Source: Nesterenkonia cremea
Lineage (GTDB): Bacteria > Actinomycetota > Actinomycetes > Actinomycetales > Micrococcaceae
Reading direction: 5' to 3'
DNA length: 64,000 nt
Assembly (NCBI RefSeq): GCF_014642675.1
Contig: NZ_BMIS01000012.1
Span: 23,844-87,843 of the forward strand
The position numbers and the translations under genes were made by a program. Shown here in pieces: positions 19,311 through 27,534 of the stretch. How positions within the stretch are numbered: the first letter of the stretch is position 1; the number at the start of each line of letters is the position of its first letter. The notes under the pieces are model-generated. The model searched no databases, was not told the DNA's origin, and was given only the letters and a program-made list of their open reading frames with translations.

Positions 19311-19326
19311 TGTGTCGCCGATCACC
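19311..19326 (-). promoter_or_regulatory. candidate GlxR/Crp binding site upstream of acs
   Basis: TGTGT-N6-TCACC matches the actinobacterial TGTGA-N6-TCACA consensus at 8 of 10 arm positions. It lies 43-58 bases before the acs start and just downstream of a TATGGT hexamer on the minus strand, so a bound regulator might repress. Based on pattern only. Confidence 0.4.
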
Positions 19327-19463
19327 ATACAGCTTTGCACTGACATCCTGCGAGACGTGCGTCACGTTCTGTCAGGAGTGTAGGTCGCCCGAGGAAGACT
19401 GCCGGAGTCGGGTCACGACGAGCGGTGCTTTTTCTGCGATGAGCGGCCGTTTTCGCCGATCCG

Positions 19464-19469
19464 TAGAAT
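19464..19469 (+). promoter_or_regulatory. -10 element of nth, leaderless type
   Basis: TAGAAT lies 7 nt before ATG 19477 in the gap shared with the divergent acs gene. Confidence 0.5.
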
Positions 19470-19476
19470 AAAGCCG

Positions 19477-20262
19477 ATGACAGCTGAGGAGACACCGCTG
19501 GCCACCAAGCGCCGCGTCAGGAAGATCAATCGCGTCCTGGGGGAGACCTACCCCTACGCCGTGGCCGAGCTGGACTTCGACAACACCTTCGAGCTGCTGG
19601 TGGCCACTGTGCTCTCCGCTCAGACCACGGATGTGCGGGTCAACTCCATCACCCCCGAGCTCTTCCGCCGCTGCCCGGACGCCCATGCGATGGCCGTGGC
19701 CGAGGAGGATGCCATCGCGGAGATCATCCGCCCCACCGGTTTCTACAAGTCCAAGACCAAGGCGCTGCTGGGCCTGGCCGGGGCGCTGGTGGACCAGCAC
19801 GACGGCGAGGTCCCCGGTGAGCTCAACGAGCTGGTGAAGCTGCCCGGCGTCGGGCGCAAGACCGCTTTCGTGGTGCTGGGCAACGCCTTCGGCCGCCCCG
19901 GGCTGACGGTGGACACACATTTCGGGCGGCTGGCCCGTCGGCTGGGCATGACTGAGCAGGATGATCCGGTGAAGGTGGAGCACGACGTCGCCGAGCTCTT
20001 CGAGCCCAAGGACTGGACCATGCTCTCCCACCGCCTGGTCTTCCACGGCCGCAGGGTCTGCCACTCGCGTCGACCGGCCTGCGGCGCCTGCCCGATCGCG
20101 AAATGGTGCCCCTCCTATGGGATGGGCGAGGTCAGCGAGGAGGCCGCGAAGGACCTGCTGAAGTACGAGCTCGCCCCCGGCCGCGAGGAGCTGCTGGAGA
20201 AGATGCGCGCCGGCTGTACCCGCCGCCAGCTGCGCGAAGAGGGGTATCCGCTGAGTGCCTGA
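19477..20262 (+). CDS. nth: endonuclease III, DNA glycosylase/AP lyase
   Basis: A 261-residue base-excision repair enzyme that removes oxidised pyrimidines. It shows the helix-hairpin-helix LPGVGRKTAFVV with the catalytic Lys, the catalytic Asp in VDTHFGRLARRLG, and a C-terminal iron-sulfur loop with Cys spacing C-x6-C-x2-C-x5-C (CHSRRPACGACPIAKWC). It overlaps the Nudix hydrolase gene by 8 bases, a pairing also seen in mycobacteria. Confidence 0.94.
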   Translation: MTAEETPLATKRRVRKINRVLGETYPYAVAELDFDNTFELLVATVLSAQTTDVRVNSITPELFRRCPDAHAMAVAEEDAIAEIIRPTGFYKSKTKALLGLAGALVDQHDGEVPGELNELVKLPGVGRKTAFVVLGNAFGRPGLTVDTHFGRLARRLGMTEQDDPVKVEHDVAELFEPKDWTMLSHRLVFHGRRVCHSRRPACGACPIAKWCPSYGMGEVSEEAAKDLLKYELAPGREELLEKMRAGCTRRQLREEGYPLSA

Positions 20263-21031
20263 ACCCTCCGCCCACGCCCTGAGTCGCAGCCAGCTGGAGT
20301 CCCAGCTGGAGGCATTGGTGCGCGACGCCGCCGACTACAGCAGTCGGCACCCTCAGGGTGCCGCGGAGGGCGCCTGGTGGGAGCGGATGCCCGCCGAGCT
20401 TCCCGGCCCCGGCAGCGCCTCCTGGCAGCTGCGCCCCGACGACGAGGACTGGGATCCCGCCGTGGTCGGCTCCTGGCGCCGGGCCGCTGTGCTCTTCCTC
20501 GTCTGCCTGCCCGAGGACGGTGCGGAACCCTATCTGCTGCTCACTGAGCGGTCGGCTGGCCTGGCCAAGCACCCGGGCCAGGTCTCGCTGCCCGGAGGGA
20601 AGCAGGAGGAGTTCGACGCCGGCCCCGCCGCCTGTGCCCTGCGCGAGGCCCAGGAGGAGATCGGCCTGGATGTCAGCCGGGTCAGCCTGGTGGGCACGCT
20701 GCCGCCTGCCCCGGTCCCGGTCAGCGGCTTCATCGTGACCCCGATCGTGGCCACAGCAGCGGATCCCGGAGTGCTCACCCCGCAGGCCGGGGAGGTGGAA
20801 CGGGTGCTGCATGTGCCGCTGCAGGCGCTGATCGATCCGCAGAACCGCCGCAGTGCGGCGATCCGCTGGAAGGGCGTGGAGCGGCGCTCGCCGGCCTTCC
20901 TCTGTGACGGGGCGCTGATCTGGGGTTTCACCGGAATCCTGCTGGACCGGGTGCTGGACCGTCTGGGCTGGAGTCAGCCTTGGGATGAGTCCCGATCGCT
21001 CGATCCGCGGGAGCACCAGCGGTTGGGCTGA
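20255..21031 (+). CDS. Nudix hydrolase, CoA-pyrophosphatase-like
   Basis: A 258-residue protein with a full Nudix box, GGKQEEFDAGPAACALREAQ followed by EEIGLD (G-x5-E-x7-REuxEExGu). The segment before it, LLLTERSAGLAKHPGQVSLPGG, resembles the UPF0035/NudL branch that cleaves coenzyme A to phosphopantetheine and 3',5'-ADP. Substrate is inference. It starts at GTG 20255 inside the end of nth, so coupled translation is likely. Confidence 0.85.
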   Translation: MPEPSAHALSRSQLESQLEALVRDAADYSSRHPQGAAEGAWWERMPAELPGPGSASWQLRPDDEDWDPAVVGSWRRAAVLFLVCLPEDGAEPYLLLTERSAGLAKHPGQVSLPGGKQEEFDAGPAACALREAQEEIGLDVSRVSLVGTLPPAPVPVSGFIVTPIVATAADPGVLTPQAGEVERVLHVPLQALIDPQNRRSAAIRWKGVERRSPAFLCDGALIWGFTGILLDRVLDRLGWSQPWDESRSLDPREHQRLG

Positions 21032-21086
21032 GCTCCCGTCTGCTGCGCGGAGCTGTGGCGTGCTGATGTGTACAGCGCTCGTCTCC

Positions 21087-21154
21087 TCCACAGCCCTACC
21101 CACGACGCCGACGCCGCGCGCGGCTCTCCACAGATCAGCCCCAGTTCTCCACCC
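21087..21154. repeat. short TCCACAG repeats upstream of ssd
   Basis: TCCACAG occurs at 21087-21093 and 21127-21133, with a related TCCACCC at 21148-21154. These resemble the core of DnaA boxes (TTnTCCACA) but none is a full match. They fill the 152-base gap before the Tad locus, which holds no gene. Confidence 0.35.
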
Positions 21155-21183
21155 GGTCCCGGCCGGGGCCGCAGAGTGGGCCC

Positions 21184-22329
21184 ATGGCTTCATCCCGCGT
21201 CCCCTTCCTCCCGGCCTCGGCGGCCCGTGCCGGCTCCGATGACTCTGCGGAGCCGACCTTTCTGCTGGTGACCGGAGATGAGGAGCTGCGCGATGACGTG
21301 GCGCTGATCGCTGCCGTCGTCGGAGGTCGGCTGGACTGCAGGCCCGGCTGGGCCGAGGTTCCGCCGGAGGACTGGGCTGCGGTGATGTGCGGTCCGGATG
21401 CCCTGCCGCCCGCAGGGGCTCCCACGGAGCAGATCCTGCTGCTGGGCCACGGGGAGGATGCGGAGGCGCCGCCGGATGCGCTCTGGCGGCTGGCCGCCTC
21501 GCGCCCGGGGATGCAGGCGGTGCCGCTGCCCCAGGCGGAGGTGTGGCTCAGCGAGCATCTGGGCGGACGCGTCATGGACCGGGCGCCCGGCTGTGTGCTC
21601 GGCGTCGCCGGGGTCTTCGGGGGAGTGGGAGCGACCACGCTGTCCTATCTGCTCGCGGCTGAGGCTGCGGCCCGCGGGATGAGTGCGCTGCTGGTGGACG
21701 GGGACCCGCATCCGGGATCGGGGATCCGCGCCCTGCTCAGGGAGCAGGTTCCGTCGGCTTCGGTCGATGAGTCGCTGGGGTGGTCGGCCCTGGCTCAGAT
21801 CGAGGGTGAGCTCTCCTCCTCCCAGCTGCAGGCGGCCCTGCCCGTTCTGGAGGGCATCCATGTGGTCAGCGAGACCGAGTCGGCTGCCGGGGCCACAGCA
21901 GGTGCGGAGGCGGAGCCGGCCCCGCTGCGCACCGCGGAGGAGGTCATCGGGGCGGGGAAGCGAGCCTTCGATCTGGTGATCCTCGACGCCGGCCGCCGGC
22001 CTGAGCTGCTGCGCGCCGCCGCGGACCGCATGGAGTGTGCGCTGTTGGTGGCCCCGGCCTCGGCCCGATCCGTGGATGCCGCCGATGAGCTGATGGCTGC
22101 AGTCTCCGGAGTGTCCTTTCAGCTGGTGCTCAACGGCAGAGCCCGGCCCGGGTGGCGGGCGGCCGAGATGCGCGAGGCCCTGGGTGTGGAGGTCGCGGCG
22201 GACATCCCGGAGCAGCGCTGGCTGCGGAGGTCCGATGAGCTGGGTGCGAGCTACGAGCTGCTGCGTTCGGGCCGCGGGGCGGCGATGATCGGCGGAATCC
22301 TTCAGGCGGCAGGTGTGGTCGATGGATGA
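21184..22329 (+). CDS. Ssd/CpaE-like MinD-family protein of Tad locus
   Basis: A 381-residue protein of the actinobacterial CpaE-like family found beside Tad genes (Rv3660c, Ssd, in M. tuberculosis). An N-terminal receiver-like region (about 20-130) is followed by a MinD-type domain. Its P-loop is GVFGGVGATTLSYLL, lacking the usual lysine, and LLVDGDPHPGSG and LVILDAGRRPE follow. CpaE/TadZ proteins place the pilus machine at the cell pole; Ssd affects septum formation when overproduced. The stop overlaps the tadA start by 8 bases. A CAGAGT hexamer 6 nt before ATG 21184 is a weak leaderless promoter. Confidence 0.85.
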   Translation: MASSRVPFLPASAARAGSDDSAEPTFLLVTGDEELRDDVALIAAVVGGRLDCRPGWAEVPPEDWAAVMCGPDALPPAGAPTEQILLLGHGEDAEAPPDALWRLAASRPGMQAVPLPQAEVWLSEHLGGRVMDRAPGCVLGVAGVFGGVGATTLSYLLAAEAAARGMSALLVDGDPHPGSGIRALLREQVPSASVDESLGWSALAQIEGELSSSQLQAALPVLEGIHVVSETESAAGATAGAEAEPAPLRTAEEVIGAGKRAFDLVILDAGRRPELLRAAADRMECALLVAPASARSVDAADELMAAVSGVSFQLVLNGRARPGWRAAEMREALGVEVAADIPEQRWLRRSDELGASYELLRSGRGAAMIGGILQAAGVVDG

Positions 22330-23470
22330 GCTGCAGAGTCTGCGCGAGGAGCTGGCCGCCTCCTCGGAGCCGCTGACCGCCGCCCGGATCGCCGAGGCCG
22401 TGCGCAGCTCCGGACTGGCCCTGGGCTCCGGGACCACCCAGCAGCTGGTCCGTTCGCTGCGCGATGAGCTGGTGGGGCTGGGACCGCTGCAACAGTTCGT
22501 GGATCAGGAGGGTGTGACCGATGTTCTGGTGGGCGTGCGGGGGCGGATCTATACCGATGGGACAGCCGGCCTTCAGTCCACTGAGGTGCAGGTGGGCAGC
22601 GAGGAGCAGGTGCGGGGGCTGGCCCGGCGGCTGATCGCGATGTCCGGTGGGCGGCTGGATGAGGGACATCCCTGTGCCGACGGCCGGATCGGTGACTGCC
22701 GCATCCACGCGGTGATCCCTCCGGTGGCGGTGGAGGGGACGATGATCTCGGTGCGGGTCTCGCGCAGTTCGGTGACCAGCGTGGCCGAGCTGTCCCGGCA
22801 GTGGGCCCAGCCCGAGCTCTGGGTGCCCGCCGTCCGGGGCATCATCGCCGGGCGGATGAACTGGCTGATCTCCGGGGCCACCGGCTCCGGGAAGACCAGC
22901 CTGCTGGCCGGAATGCTGGGGGAGTGCCGGGCCGAGGAGCGGATCGTGGTGGTGGAGGACACCACGGAGCTGCACCCGGATCACCCGCATGTGCTGCACC
23001 TTCAGGGCCGGCAGGGCAATGTGGAGGGTGCCGGCAGGGTGGATATGGGACGTCTGGTCCGCGAGACTCTGCGGATGCGTCCCGACCGGCTCATGGTCGG
23101 CGAATGCCGCGGCGCGGAGCTCAGGGACTTCCTCACGGCCATGAACACCGGACATCAGGGAGCCGGCGGGACGGTGCACGCCAACTCTCCGGAGTCGGTG
23201 CCGGCCCGGCTGGTGGCCATGGGCGCCTTGGCGGGGCTGAGCCCGGAGACCGTCTCCCTGCAGGCCGCAGCCGCCCTGGACGTGGTGGTCCATGTGGAGC
23301 GGGTGGCCGGGGCCCGGATGCCCGTGGCCGTCTCAGCGGTCAGCTATGCCGAGGGGCGGCTGGTCATGGAGCCGGTGCTCATCCAAGACCAGGGCCGGAC
23401 GCGCCGCGGACCCGGATGGGGAGCCTTCGCCTCCCGGACCGGACTGCAGGGTGGTGGTCTCGATGTCTGA
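22322..23470 (+). CDS. tadA: Tad secretion ATPase TadA/CpaF
   Basis: A 382-residue hexameric ATPase that powers Flp pilus assembly or Tad-type secretion from the cytoplasmic face of the membrane. Motifs: Walker A GATGSGKTSLLAG, Asp box VVVEDTTELHPD, the sequence RVDMGRLVRETLRMRPDR with Walker B-like MVGECRG, and the His box TGHQGAGGTVHANSP. ATG 22322 lies inside the end of ssd (ATGGATGA overlap); an in-frame GTG at 22313 is less likely. tadB begins 8 bases before its stop. Confidence 0.93.
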   Translation: MDELQSLREELAASSEPLTAARIAEAVRSSGLALGSGTTQQLVRSLRDELVGLGPLQQFVDQEGVTDVLVGVRGRIYTDGTAGLQSTEVQVGSEEQVRGLARRLIAMSGGRLDEGHPCADGRIGDCRIHAVIPPVAVEGTMISVRVSRSSVTSVAELSRQWAQPELWVPAVRGIIAGRMNWLISGATGSGKTSLLAGMLGECRAEERIVVVEDTTELHPDHPHVLHLQGRQGNVEGAGRVDMGRLVRETLRMRPDRLMVGECRGAELRDFLTAMNTGHQGAGGTVHANSPESVPARLVAMGALAGLSPETVSLQAAAALDVVVHVERVAGARMPVAVSAVSYAEGRLVMEPVLIQDQGRTRRGPGWGAFASRTGLQGGGLDV

Positions 23471-24230
23471 GCCGCTCACCATCATCGCCGTCTTCGCTGT
23501 GGCCGCGGCGGCCGTGCTCCTGCTGCTCCCGGCGGCCAGAGCCTCACGGAGCCCACGGTCCAGGACGATCACGCTGCGCGGAATCCTGGCCAGGCTCCAG
23601 GCGCTGGGCGCAGACCACAGCGGTGCGCTGCGCCGGGACGGAGCCGTGCTGCTGCGTCAGTTCTCCGCCCTGCTGCAGTCAGGCCGTGCCGAAGCCCAGG
23701 CCTGGGCCGATCTGCGCAGCCACTGGATCGCCCGAGGTCCCCTGGAGGGCGCTGCGGATCCTGCCGAGGAGCATCCCTTCGCCGTGGTCTGCGGTCAGGT
23801 GGCCACCAGTGAGCAGCTCGGGCAGGGCAGTGCCGCCGGTCTGCGCCGCTGCCTGCGAGCCGACGCTGGGGAGCTCCCGCCGGAGGTGAGGCGCTGCGTG
23901 GAGCAGCTGATCGCGGTCACCTCTCTCTCCGAGCAGACCGGCGCCCCGCTCTCGCGGCTGGTGGAGCAGCTGGCCGAGGGGATGGATGAGGCCTCCGAGC
24001 TGCATGCCGCGGTGCAGACGGCCGCCGCCGGCCCCAAGCTCACCCAGGTGGTGTTGGCGCTGCTGCCCCTGGGCGGCCTGGGGCTGGGACAGCTGATGGG
24101 CGTCAGTCCGCTGGCCACACTGACGGGCACCTCACTGGGCTGGCTGTGCCTGCTGCTGGGTCTGGGCCTGTTGGCCTTCGGCTGGTGGTGGAGCACCCGG
24201 CTCATCCGCGGGGTGGTCAGTGATGTCTGA
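23463..24230 (+). CDS. tadB: Tad inner-membrane platform protein TadB
   Basis: A 255-residue member of the type II secretion F-domain family. One membrane segment near residues 5-25 is followed by a cytoplasmic helical domain (LRRDGAVLLRQFSALLQSGR, QLIAVTSLSEQTGAPL), and paired membrane helices lie at the C-terminus (about 195-250). TadB and TadC form the platform on which TadA works. It is short for TadB, as usual in actinobacteria. The start ATG 23463 overlaps the tadA stop (ATGTCTGA), and the tadC start overlaps its own stop in the same way. Confidence 0.85.
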   Translation: MSEPLTIIAVFAVAAAAVLLLLPAARASRSPRSRTITLRGILARLQALGADHSGALRRDGAVLLRQFSALLQSGRAEAQAWADLRSHWIARGPLEGAADPAEEHPFAVVCGQVATSEQLGQGSAAGLRRCLRADAGELPPEVRRCVEQLIAVTSLSEQTGAPLSRLVEQLAEGMDEASELHAAVQTAAAGPKLTQVVLALLPLGGLGLGQLMGVSPLATLTGTSLGWLCLLLGLGLLAFGWWWSTRLIRGVVSDV

Positions 24231-25011
24231 GCCCGCACTGATGGTGGCAGGGGCTGCCCAGGTCATGATGGGGAGCGCCTCCCCAAGGCCGCTCTCACCC
24301 CTGATCACGCCGATGGTCCCCTCGCTGCTGCCCGCCGCTGCCGGGATGTTCCTGGCCGCGGCCGCTGTGCTGCTGCTCCTTCCCGCAGCAGCCCGGTCTT
24401 CCGCAGCAGCACAGCGCAGAACAGCCCGGGGTCGAACAGCCCGACGCCGAAGCGCCTCAGTCCGTTCGGCCCGGCCCACGGCCCACCAGAGTTCACCGGT
24501 CACCCAGCACCTCCCTGAACCCGGCCTGCTGAGGCGGCTGCTCCGGCGTCGTGGTGCTCAGCAGGAGGCCGCCCAGGCGGTGGACGCCGCCGGACTGTTG
24601 GACCTCACCGGTGCCCTGCTCTCCTCCGGTGTGGGGATCGAGGCTGCCCTGGACCGTTTGGCGGCCTGTGTTCCCGGGGCGGAGCCGTTGGCCCATGTCC
24701 ACCGCAGCCTGACCGCCGGGGCCCCGTGGGAGACGGCTTGGGCCGGCGTCGGGGATCATCCCGAGCTGCGGCTCTTCGGCCGGCAGCTGGCCTTCGCCCA
24801 CGCCACCGGGGCGCCCACGGCGGAGCTGCTCCAGACTGGGGCGCGGCAGGCCCGGGCGGAGCACCGTCAGCAGGCCGAGCAGCGCGCCGCTCGTCTGGGG
24901 GTCCAGATGGTCATCCCGCTGGGCATCTGCTTTCTGCCGGCCTTCGTCCTGCTGGGGGTGGTGCCCGTGGTCCTGGCGCTCGTGCCGGAGGCTCTGGGGC
25001 AGATGGACTGA
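24223..25011 (+). CDS. tadC: Tad inner-membrane platform protein TadC
   Basis: A 262-residue second F-domain platform protein. After a hydrophobic stretch (about 30-60) and an Arg/Ser-rich linker comes the domain LDLTGALLSSGVGIEAALDRL, as in other actinobacterial TadC proteins, and a C-terminal membrane helix pair ending VLLGVVPVVLALVPEALG. It closes the plus-strand Tad operon; the pilin and TadE genes expected next are instead at 28547-29636 on the other strand. Confidence 0.85.
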   Translation: MSEPALMVAGAAQVMMGSASPRPLSPLITPMVPSLLPAAAGMFLAAAAVLLLLPAAARSSAAAQRRTARGRTARRRSASVRSARPTAHQSSPVTQHLPEPGLLRRLLRRRGAQQEAAQAVDAAGLLDLTGALLSSGVGIEAALDRLAACVPGAEPLAHVHRSLTAGAPWETAWAGVGDHPELRLFGRQLAFAHATGAPTAELLQTGARQARAEHRQQAEQRAARLGVQMVIPLGICFLPAFVLLGVVPVVLALVPEALGQMD

Positions 25012-25080
25012 GTCATTCAGCAGTCTCACGCATTCAGGAAGTGTTGAGGAGCTATCGAGGCAAGGTCTGAACTCGGTTGC

Positions 25081-25086
25081 TATGTT
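25081..25086 (+). promoter_or_regulatory. -10 element of acyltransferase gene, leaderless type
   Basis: TATGTT lies 6 nt before ATG 25093, so this gene may be transcribed separately from tadC. Confidence 0.4.
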
Positions 25087-25092
25087 CCCTGG

Positions 25093-26205
25093 ATGTCCTC
25101 GCGAGACCACAGACTCGACGCCGCCAAGGGCGTACTGATCTTCATGGTGGTGCTGGGCCACATCATGGCCGCAGTCACCCCATGGGATGACGCCTCGCTG
25201 CGGATCTTCCAGACCGCCATCTACGCCTTCCACATGCCGGCGTTCGTCTTCCTGACCGGTATGACGGCGCGCTCGGGAAAGATCCCGCACCGTGTGGCCT
25301 TCCTGCTGATCCTGCTGGTAACGGCTCTGCCGCTGTACTACGGGTGGATGAGCATGCTGGGGCTGGATCCAGACTTCGACTTCCTGGTGCCCTACTGGAT
25401 CACCTGGTTCCTGCTCGCCCTGGTGTGGTGGCTGCTGACGGTGCCGCTGATCGAGCGCTTCCCGCGCACGATGCTCAGCCTCTCGCTGGCCGCCGGCCTC
25501 TTCGGCGGGCTCATCCCCGAATACGACTATCAGCTCTCCATCGCTCGGGCCCTGGCATTCTGGCCCTTCTTCGTGATCGGCAAGCTCTACGGCCACCGCA
25601 TCCTCGCCTGGGCCGGGTCGGGCGGCCTGGGCAGACGGGCCGGTCTGCTGGGCGCCGCGATGGTGCCGGTGGGCGTCTTCTACCACTTCGACGTGGACAA
25701 GCTCTGGTTCTACGGCAGCCGCGGCTTCGAGTTCATGGACGCCACTGCCGCCGAAGGTTCCGCCCTGCGCGGGATCATCGCGCTCTGCGCCATGCTCAGC
25801 ACGCTGGCTGTTCTGGCCTGGGCCCCCCGGGGCGCCGGCATGTGGGCCACGGTGGGCCGCCGCTCCCTGGCGGTCTACCTGATGCACGGCTTCATGGTCC
25901 GGGCGCTGAACCGCCCGCTGGACGACATCCTGGAGGTCGTCCCCGGCCCCATCATGGTGATCGTCTGCTTCATCCTCTCGGCGCTGACCACCTGGCTCTT
26001 CGCTCTGCCCCTGTGGGATAAGGGCATCCGCCGCTACGGCGAGGGCATCATCTGGCTGGCCACCCTGCCCCACCAGTGGGTGCGGGCCACCATCCGCAAG
26101 GGTCGCGAACGCAGCGCCCAGCAGGCCGAGCGGGAGCGCATCGAGCAGAAGGAGTCCTCCCAGGAGGCCTACGAGCAGGAGGAGCCGGCGCTCAGCCGGA
26201 GGTGA
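25093..26205 (+). CDS. acyltransferase 3 family membrane protein
   Basis: A 370-residue integral membrane protein with about ten hydrophobic segments. The N-terminus RLDAAKGVLIFMVVLGHI carries the family signature, with the conserved His in the first helix, and YAFHMPAFVFLTGM follows. These enzymes (OatA, NolL, YcfT relatives) move acyl groups onto sugars or wall glycans across the membrane; the acceptor is unknown. The C-terminus is a charged Arg/Glu/Gln-rich cytoplasmic tail. It sits inside the interrupted Tad locus. Its last 14 bases overlap the convergent DUF4031-HD gene. Confidence 0.82.
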   Translation: MSSRDHRLDAAKGVLIFMVVLGHIMAAVTPWDDASLRIFQTAIYAFHMPAFVFLTGMTARSGKIPHRVAFLLILLVTALPLYYGWMSMLGLDPDFDFLVPYWITWFLLALVWWLLTVPLIERFPRTMLSLSLAAGLFGGLIPEYDYQLSIARALAFWPFFVIGKLYGHRILAWAGSGGLGRRAGLLGAAMVPVGVFYHFDVDKLWFYGSRGFEFMDATAAEGSALRGIIALCAMLSTLAVLAWAPRGAGMWATVGRRSLAVYLMHGFMVRALNRPLDDILEVVPGPIMVIVCFILSALTTWLFALPLWDKGIRRYGEGIIWLATLPHQWVRATIRKGRERSAQQAERERIEQKESSQEAYEQEEPALSRR

Positions 26206-27115
26206 GTTCCCTCAGCTCCTGCTCCATGTTGTTCCGGGCCTGCCCCTCCCAGAGCCGCCGGCCGGTGGTCGTGCGGAACAGCGGCGGCGCTTCCAGCAGG
26301 CGTTGCAGCACCTGGGCGCGGCCGGCCCGGAACTGCTCCTCAGGCACATGGGCATAGTCTTGACGCACCTGCTGGGCATAGCGCCGGTAGAGCGCACGCT
26401 CTCGCCCCAGGACCTCCAGATCGGCATCCACCAGCACCGCCCCGGAGTGGTCACCCTCCTCGGGTGAGTGCGAGGCGGTCAGCCGGACCAGCCGAGCCGT
26501 CTCTGCGGTGAGGTGATCCGGCAGCATCCGGCTCAGCTGATCCTCGGCCAGCCGGGCGGAGGCCTCCTCGTCCTCCCCAGCGGTGCCCGCGTAGACGGCG
26601 TCGTGATACCAGGCGGCCAGCAGCAGGGCAGGGCCCTGTTCGGCGGCGCACTCTCCGTGGCGCTCCAACAACGCGACCCCGTGCAGCACAGCGGCCAGAT
26701 GCGGGAGCGCGTGATAGCTGCGGTGGTGCTCGGACCAGCGCAGCAGCAGGCCCTCGCCCAGGTCCTCCCATTCCGCAGGGGTCGCCGGGGTCTCCAGCAG
26801 CCGACCACCCAGCCGGGACCAGGCACGGCTCAGCCGGGGCCGGACCTTGCCGCTGCGATCGCGTGAGCGGACGCGCAGTCCGGAGCGGGTCAGGATTCGG
26901 GCCAGCTCGTTGCCGCTGACGGGCACGGCCCCGCGGGCTACCAGCTCGGGGTGGCGGAACTCCGGGACGTCGTAGTGGTCCTCATCGAAGGCGCGTTCGC
27001 TGATGCCGGACGCGGCCGCGAAGTCGTGCAGCTCCGCCAGGGACTCATCCGAGATCAGGTGGGAGAAGAGGGTCCCGTGGGCCGGCCAGACCGGCGGGTC
27101 GATGTAGAGGGTCAT
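26192..27115 (-). CDS. DUF4031 domain fused to HD-type domain
   Basis: A 307-residue two-domain protein. Residues 1 to about 85 (MTLYIDPPVWPAHGTLFSHL, DEDHYDVPEFRH) match DUF4031, function unknown. The rest, from about 130, resembles predicted metal-dependent HD phosphohydrolases (HHRSYHALPHLAAVL, LAAWYHDAVYAG, VDADLEVLG). A role in nucleotide or phosphate-ester hydrolysis is plausible but not shown. ATG 27115 is favoured because TAAGAT lies 8 nt upstream. It overlaps the end of the acyltransferase gene by 14 bases. Confidence 0.75.
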   Translation of the reverse strand: MTLYIDPPVWPAHGTLFSHLISDESLAELHDFAAASGISERAFDEDHYDVPEFRHPELVARGAVPVSGNELARILTRSGLRVRSRDRSGKVRPRLSRAWSRLGGRLLETPATPAEWEDLGEGLLLRWSEHHRSYHALPHLAAVLHGVALLERHGECAAEQGPALLLAAWYHDAVYAGTAGEDEEASARLAEDQLSRMLPDHLTAETARLVRLTASHSPEEGDHSGAVLVDADLEVLGRERALYRRYAQQVRQDYAHVPEEQFRAGRAQVLQRLLEAPPLFRTTTGRRLWEGQARNNMEQELRELTSG

Positions 27116-27123
27116 CACTGAGC

Positions 27124-27129
27124 ATCTTA
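27124..27129 (-). promoter_or_regulatory. -10 element of DUF4031-HD gene, leaderless type
   Basis: TAAGAT on the minus strand is 8 nt before ATG 27115. Confidence 0.35.
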
Positions 27130-27191
27130 GGGCTCTCGATCTGCGCCGGGCACGCGCGTAGCCTGGGAGGGACCCGAGGAAGGGAGTGAAG

Positions 27192-27497
27192 ATGCTCGTC
27201 GCATTCTCCGTAGCACCGGCCGCATCCTCCAGCGAGGACGGCTCCGTCAGCCGGGCAGTGGCTGAGGCCGTGCGCATCGTCCGGGACTCCGGGCTGCCCT
27301 ATGAGACCAACTCCATGTTCACCACGATCGAGGGTGAGTGGGATGAGGTCTTCGCCGTGATCAGGGAGGCCACCGACGCGGTCACCGCCGTCAGCTCCCG
27401 GGTCAGCCTGGTGGTCAAGGCAGACATCCGCCCCGGCCACGACAACCAGCTCACCGAGAAGGTCCAGCGGGTGGAGGACTACCTGCAGGAGCACTGA
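27192..27497 (+). CDS. MTH1187/YkoF-like thiamine-binding family protein
   Basis: A 101-residue protein starting MLVAFSVAPAAS and containing YETNSMFTTIEGEWDEVF, the pattern of the MTH1187 family. Members are small ferredoxin-like oligomers; some bind thiamine or other small ligands, so the name is tentative. Start ATG 27192 suits the AGGGAG ribosome site 5 nt upstream; GTG at 27186 is too close to it. It stands alone, convergent with the EamA transporter gene across 37 bases. Confidence 0.8.
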   Translation: MLVAFSVAPAASSSEDGSVSRAVAEAVRIVRDSGLPYETNSMFTTIEGEWDEVFAVIREATDAVTAVSSRVSLVVKADIRPGHDNQLTEKVQRVEDYLQEH

Positions 27498-27534
27498 GCT
27501 CAGCAGGGCTGTCCTCAGCTGCGCGGCTCCGGCT

